NCBI GenBank assembly: GCA_902766655.1 | Contig: CACXEL010000440.1 | Coordinates: forward strand, 1-9,996 | DNA: 9,996 bases | Direction: 5' to 3' | Source of the DNA: an uncultured Lachnospiraceae bacterium | GTDB taxonomy: Bacteria; Bacillota; Clostridia; Lachnospirales; Lachnospiraceae | Shown: piece by piece, positions 6,773-9,996 of the stretch | Layout: the number at the start of each line of letters is the position of its first letter | Position numbering within the stretch: position 1 is the first letter of the stretch | Translations under genes and position numbers: made by a program | Notes under the pieces: generated by a model | Databases searched by the model: none | What the model was told of the DNA's origin: nothing | Seen by the model: the letters and a program-made list of their open reading frames with translations, nothing else

Positions 6773-6816
6773 AAATGAGGACCGGTGATATCCGCCTGCT
6801 TTGTGATGAATACGGG

Positions 6817-6844
6817 GCAGTGCGGGAGCACGTGCCGGCACTGC
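6817..6844 (+). other. Hairpin in the trkA-trkH intergenic leader
   Basis: GCAGTGC (6817-6823) pairs with GCACTGC (6838-6844), with two further G-C pairs inside after one mismatch. It lies between the trkA stop and trkH. No T-run follows, so it is not a good intrinsic terminator; it may shape the leader or mRNA stability. Confidence 0.4.
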
Positions 6845-6867
6845 GCCCGGCGGGATACTATTGATGG

Positions 6868-6888
6868 ATGCAGGGCGGGTCCCTGCAT
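6868..6888 (+). promoter_or_regulatory. Perfect hairpin abutting the trkH ribosome binding site
   Basis: ATGCAGGG (6868-6875) and CCCTGCAT (6881-6888) form an uninterrupted 8-bp stem around CGGGT. The Shine-Dalgarno GGAGG (6889-6893) begins at the very next base and the ATG follows 5 nt later. A stem in this place could hinder or set the rate of ribosome loading on trkH. Confidence 0.5.
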
Positions 6889-6898
6889 GGAGGTTTTC

Positions 6899-8341
6899 AT
6901 GAACTATAAGATGGTTGTTTTTATCCTGGGGTGGATCCTCAAGATCGAGAGCGTACTCCTGCTCCTCCCGTGCCTTACGGCCCTGATCTTCAGGGAAAGC
7001 GCCGGGTGGTTCTTCCTGCTTGCAGCAGGGCTGGCCCTGGGGCTCGGAGTCGTCATGACGATTCGCAAGCCCAAGAATACAAGGGTCTACGCCAGGGAAG
7101 GCTTTGTGGTCGTCGCCCTGGCCTGGCTGGTCATGTCCCTGGTCGGCGCCATTCCCTTTACCCTCTGCGGCGATATTCCCAGCTACCTGGACGCGGTCTT
7201 CGAGACCGTATCCGGCTTCACCACGACCGGTTCCTCCATCCTCTCGGAGGTGGAGCCCCTGAACCACTGCTCCCTGATCTGGCGCAGCTTCACCCACTGG
7301 GTGGGCGGCATGGGTATCTTCGTCTTCATGCTGGCAGTCGTTCCGCTTCTCGGCGGCAGCACCTTTAACCTGATGCGGGCGGAGAGCCCCGGCCCGGTGG
7401 TCGGCAAATTTGTGCCCAGGATCCGGGATACGGCTGCCATCCTCTACGGCATCTACCTGGCCATCACGATCCTGGAGTGCACCCTGCTGACTATCTTCGG
7501 TATGCCGTTTTTCGAGGCGGTCTGCCACACCTTCGGTACTGTGGGCACCGGCGGTTTCGGTGTTAAAAATGACTCTTACATGAGCTATTCCCCGGCCCTT
7601 CAGAACATCACGACCTTTTTCATGATCGCCTGCGGCATCAACTTCCAGTTCTACTTCTACCTTATCGCCAGAAAATTCAGACAGGCTGTCAAAATGACCG
7701 AGGTCAGGGCCTACATCTGCATCATTCTGGTGTGTGTCACCATCATCACCATCAATCTGGGCGATTTCTACGGATCCTTCGGGGAGACCCTCCGGCATGC
7801 CTTCTTCCAGGTCGGTACCATCATCACGACGACCGGCTACGCCACCACCGATTTCGACCAGTGGCCGACCCTTTCGAGGAACATCCTTGTCACACTCATG
7901 ATCATAGGCGCCTGCGCGGGCTCCACCGGCGGTGGCATGAAGATCCAGCGAATCGTCATCTCCTGCAAGACCATCAAAAAAGAGCTGGGCAATATCATCC
8001 ATCCCCGCTATGTCAAGAAGATCCAGTTCGACGGGACCTCCGTCGCCCACGAGACGGTGCGGAGCACAAACGTCTTCGTGGCCATCTACTTCCTGGTCTT
8101 CCTCGGCACTGTCCTCCTCATTTCCGTCGACGGGCAGAGCTTCGAGACGACCTTCACGGCGGTGGCGGCCACCCTCAACAACATCGGACCCGGCCTGGGC
8201 GCAGTCGGTGCGACCTGCAACTTCGGGTTCTTCTCGCCCTTCTCCAAGTGTGTGCTCATTTTCAACATGTTGGCAGGAAGGCTGGAACTCTTCCCGATGC
8301 TCCTTCTCCTGTACCCATCCAGCTGGAAAAAGTATAATTAA
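6899..8341 (+). CDS. trkH: Trk/Ktr-type potassium transporter, pore subunit TrkH
   Basis: Integral membrane K+ channel-like subunit that partners TrkA. ATG 6899 is preceded by GGAGG at 6889-6893; ATG 6887 lies upstream of that site and is rejected. The product is 480 residues, normal for TrkH. The sequence shows the four-fold membrane-pore-membrane pattern with one selectivity-filter segment per repeat: SGFTTTGSS (105-113), FGTVGTGGFG (212-221), TIITTTGYATTDF (307-319) and NNIGPGLGAVG (427-437). Each holds the filter glycine. RSFTHWVGGMGI (129-140), ACAGSTGGGMKIQR (338-351) and the C-terminal MLAGRLELFP (457-466) are further family blocks. The first two hydrophobic segments (about 5-30, 36-54) start almost at residue 1, as expected. 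Neighbouring trkA provides the gating subunit. No missing pore residue is seen. Whether it carries K+ alone or also Na+ cannot be judged. Confidence 0.95.
   Translation: MNYKMVVFILGWILKIESVLLLLPCLTALIFRESAGWFFLLAAGLALGLGVVMTIRKPKNTRVYAREGFVVVALAWLVMSLVGAIPFTLCGDIPSYLDAVFETVSGFTTTGSSILSEVEPLNHCSLIWRSFTHWVGGMGIFVFMLAVVPLLGGSTFNLMRAESPGPVVGKFVPRIRDTAAILYGIYLAITILECTLLTIFGMPFFEAVCHTFGTVGTGGFGVKNDSYMSYSPALQNITTFFMIACGINFQFYFYLIARKFRQAVKMTEVRAYICIILVCVTIITINLGDFYGSFGETLRHAFFQVGTIITTTGYATTDFDQWPTLSRNILVTLMIIGACAGSTGGGMKIQRIVISCKTIKKELGNIIHPRYVKKIQFDGTSVAHETVRSTNVFVAIYFLVFLGTVLLISVDGQSFETTFTAVAATLNNIGPGLGAVGATCNFGFFSPFSKCVLIFNMLAGRLELFPMLLLLYPSSWKKYN
8333..8338 (+). promoter_or_regulatory. Consensus -10 box at the end of trkH, possible rho promoter
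   Basis: A perfect TATAAT occupies the last codons of trkH. The bases 17 nt upstream (TGTACC, 8310-8315) match the -35 consensus at only three positions and no extended -10 TG is present. If used, transcription would begin near 8345, exactly where the inverted repeat at 8346-8375 starts. Confidence 0.35.
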
Positions 8342-8345
8342 GGTA

Positions 8346-8375
8346 ACTGTTCAGCACCCGGGAATAATGAACAGT
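8346..8375. promoter_or_regulatory. Inverted repeat between trkH and rho
   Basis: ACTGTTCA (8346-8353) and TGAACAGT (8368-8375) are perfect 8-bp arms separated by 14 nt. No T-run follows directly, so terminator function is doubtful. The position at the presumed rho transcription start fits an operator or a 5' mRNA stem-loop. The GTTCA/TGAAC half-site also occurs in the palindrome upstream of araD. Confidence 0.4.
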
Positions 8376-8414
8376 CACTGATTAAGGCCGTCGTTCTGCA
8401 CGGAGGCAGTTTGC

Positions 8415-9996
8415 ATGACCAGAGAACAGTATGAATCCCTGAAACTGGAGTCCCTCAGAGGGATCGCCAGGACCCGCGGCCTTTCGGGCTGCTCGAAAAT
8501 GAAGAAAGCCGATCTGATCGAGGCCATGCTCCGGATGGATGCTGCCGGGGAAACGGCGGAAGAGAAGAAGGCGCCGGTCAGGCCGGAGAATACATCGGCG
8601 GCCGAAGGTGACGACAATACGTCCGTCACCGTCAAAGCCGAGAATATTCCCGCAGACGTGGCGCCTGCCCCCGTCAAAGCCGAGAATATGCCCGCGGACG
8701 GGAAAACATCGCCTGCGCCTGCCATCATCAGGACGAAAGATGCGTCTGCCGCAACAAAGACGGCGGCAGGGACCGACGGGACTGAAAATGCCCCATCCCG
8801 CCGGAGAGGCAGGCCCAGAAAGGACCGGACAGCCGCTTCCGGAGACAGGAATACAGAGACCGGCAGGTCTGACAGGAAGGCTCACGGAAAAGGCGTGGAA
8901 AAAGCCGGGACCGATCGTTTTTCGGGGCAGAAGAGGGCAGAGAGTCCCCTTCATGGTCCGGCCGGAAAAGATGCAAAGAACTCATCCGGAGGTTCCGGCA
9001 GACAGCGGAAAAAGCCGGGTGTCAAAATCAAAGCGAGATCGGAAGCTTCCATGTCCGGGTCTCCCGCAGCCATTGATGAGACGAAAGCCGCGCAGGCGCC
9101 TGTCACGGCGGATGAAGAGACGGGCAGCCAGGTCCTGGCCCTGCCTGACGCAAAGACGGATATGACAGTGGCAGCGGACATTTCTGGAGCGGGAATCGCG
9201 CCTGCGGAAAGTATGCGGAAATCCGGAGCGGAGCCCGGGACCACGGCTGCAAAAGAGCTTTCCAAGGCTGTATCAGCCTCGGCCGAAGAGGTGCCTTCCT
9301 CCGGAACGGAGCCTGATTTCGAATCGGCTGAAGCGTCCTCAGCGGTGGAGCCTGCAGATAATACCGAATCGAAAGCTGAAAACGCTGCAGCAGGAGAATT
9401 ATCCAGGGAGGAGCCTTCGTTCACATCGACGATGCTTTCCGTTGCGGCGGAGCCTGATCTGACGACTGAAAAAGAGCCGTCCGAAGCAGTGCCCGCCTCT
9501 TTAATAAAGGCGCCTTCAGTGGTCGACGAGCCTGATTCCGCCGCGGCAGAAGAGCCGCGCAGAACGGAGCCCGCATCCGCAGCTGCAGCGCCTTCCCCGG
9601 GAACGGAGTCTGATATCACGGCAGCAGAAGAAACGTCCGGGTCAGAGCCCGTCTCCGCAAAATCGGCGCTTCCCGCTGAGGCGGAGCCCGGGAACGATGC
9701 TTCCCGGAGATCGCAGCAGGAGGGCCAGGAGCGCACCGGTCAGAAAACACTTTACCTGGGCAGCAATTCCAGCTTTACCCGCGGTATCCTGGAGGTCCTT
9801 CCGGATGGCTTCGGTTTCCTGCGCAGTGAGAATTTCCTTTCGGGGGACGACGATGTTTACGTTTCCCCCTCCCAGATCAGGCGGTTCAACCTGAAGACCG
9901 GCGACATGATCGATGGCATCAAGCGTGACAAGGGCATCGGGGACAAGAACGGCGCCCTGCTCTACGTCAGCACGGTCAACGATTTCACGCCCGACC
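8415..9996 (+). CDS. rho: Transcription termination factor Rho with long disordered N-terminal insertion (3'-truncated by window end)
   Basis: Hexameric RNA-dependent ATPase/translocase that ends transcription; only its first 527 residues are present. ATG 8415 has GGAGG at 8402-8406. Residues about 7-40 are a Rho_N (SAP-like) domain: [15 protein letters not shown]...[10 protein letters not shown]. Residues 41-455 are low in complexity and probably disordered. A tandem VKAEN(I/M)PAD repeat (73-96) is followed by a basic segment (128-210; 25 K/R against 9 D/E by my count) with an AT-hook-like RGRPRK at 131-136, then an acidic Ala/Ser/Glu/Pro-rich segment (211-440; about 45 D/E against 16 K/R). 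The identifying part is the RNA-binding cold-shock-like domain from about 456: [15 protein letters not shown] and [18 protein letters not shown]. The ATPase domain lies beyond the window. Codons in the insertion use more GCG, GCA, GAA and AAA than the C-ending preference of neighbouring genes. Insertions here are known in Rho of several phyla, but this one is nearly the length of a whole E. coli Rho (419 residues). Confidence 0.93.
   Translation, partial: MTREQYESLKLESLRGIARTRGLSGCSKMKKADLIEAMLRMDAAGETAEEKKAPVRPENTSAAEGDDNTSVTVKAENIPADVAPAPVKAENMPADGKTSPAPAIIRTKDASAATKTAAGTDGTENAPSRRRGRPRKDRTAASGDRNTETGRSDRKAHGKGVEKAGTDRFSGQKRAESPLHGPAGKDAKNSSGGSGRQRKKPGVKIKARSEASMSGSPAAIDETKAAQAPVTADEETGSQVLALPDAKTDMTVAADISGAGIAPAESMRKSGAEPGTTAAKELSKAVSASAEEVPSSGTEPDFESAEASSAVEPADNTESKAENAAAGELSREEPSFTSTMLSVAAEPDLTTEKEPSEAVPASLIKAPSVVDEPDSAAAEEPRRTEPASAAAAPSPGTESDITAAEETSGSEPVSAKSALPAEAEPGNDASRRSQQEGQERTGQKTLYLGSNSSFTRGILEVLPDGFGFLRSENFLSGDDDVYVSPSQIRRFNLKTGDMIDGIKRDKGIGDKNGALLYVSTVNDFTPD
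8631..8700 (+). repeat. In-frame tandem repeat inside the rho insertion
   Basis: A 28-nt unit at 8631-8658 recurs at 8673-8700 with two mismatches (T8648/G8690, A8654/G8696). The period is 42 nt, or 14 codons. It encodes VKAENIPAD and VKAENMPAD. The first 17 nt are identical between copies, pointing to a recent slippage or duplication within the disordered region. Confidence 0.85.

Noticed and set aside
6743..8050. 435-codon open frame on the minus strand across trkH
   Set aside because: It lies opposite TrkH, is full of Asp/Gly/His/Glu codons typical of the antisense of a membrane protein, has no ribosome binding site, and resembles no family; it is a GC-driven shadow.
8951..9736. 261-codon open frame on the minus strand across the rho insertion
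   Set aside because: Its Ser/Ala/Gly/Val-rich low-complexity sequence mirrors the repeats of the sense strand, and the sense strand carries clear Rho domains on both sides in one frame.
8415..9996. Insertion of foreign DNA into rho
   Set aside because: The different codon use of the insertion could suggest transfer, but the frame stays open throughout and such low-complexity insertions are a known feature of Rho in several phyla; relaxed codon choice explains it more simply.

Overview
The window looks like chromosomal housekeeping DNA from a fairly GC-rich, low-complexity-poor member of the Bacillota (Clostridia, most like a Lachnospiraceae-type gut anaerobe). The grounds are strong GGAGG ribosome binding sites, a transketolase split into two subunit genes, a tRNA-Leu without encoded CCA, a TrkA/TrkH potassium system, and a Rho factor with a very long disordered N-terminal insertion. 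The lineage is an inference; nothing here fixes the genus. All recognised genes lie on the + strand, and I see no transposase, phage gene, CRISPR array or integrase.

Region 1 (1-1518) holds the 3' part of a DeoR/GlpR-family sugar-responsive repressor, followed by a 271-residue membrane protein with two tandem DUF3592-like modules. Region 2 (1519-4896) is a compact pentose-phosphate operon. It has a candidate operator-like palindrome and a good sigma-A-type promoter, then araD (L-ribulose-5-P 4-epimerase), the transketolase N-subunit, the transketolase C-subunit and rpe. All three gene junctions overlap, by 4, 8 and 4 nt, and the operon ends in a strong intrinsic terminator. Together the enzymes take L-ribulose-5-P to D-xylulose-5-P, exchange it with D-ribulose-5-P, and feed it into the two-carbon transfers of the non-oxidative pentose phosphate pathway.

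Region 3 (4897-5161) is a GC-rich non-coding stretch with a 24-nt imperfect direct repeat and several hairpins, ending in an extended -10 promoter for tRNA-Leu(UAG) (5162-5243). Region 4 (5244-8341) encodes the two-part Trk potassium uptake system: TrkA (cytosolic, two RCK modules) and TrkH (membrane pore). A perfect 8-bp hairpin abuts the trkH ribosome binding site. Region 5 (8342-9996) carries a perfect inverted repeat just downstream of a TATAAT box, then the 5' part of rho. The rho fragment has a Rho_N domain, about 415 residues of low-complexity sequence (a basic segment with an AT-hook-like motif, then an acidic segment), and the start of the RNA-binding cold-shock-like domain, and it runs off the window.

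I do not see an undescribed multi-gene system. The items most worth a second look are the Rho insertion, the His-to-Gln change in the transketolase N-subunit, the hairpin at the trkH start, the double-module DUF3592 protein, and the structured repeat region before the tRNA.
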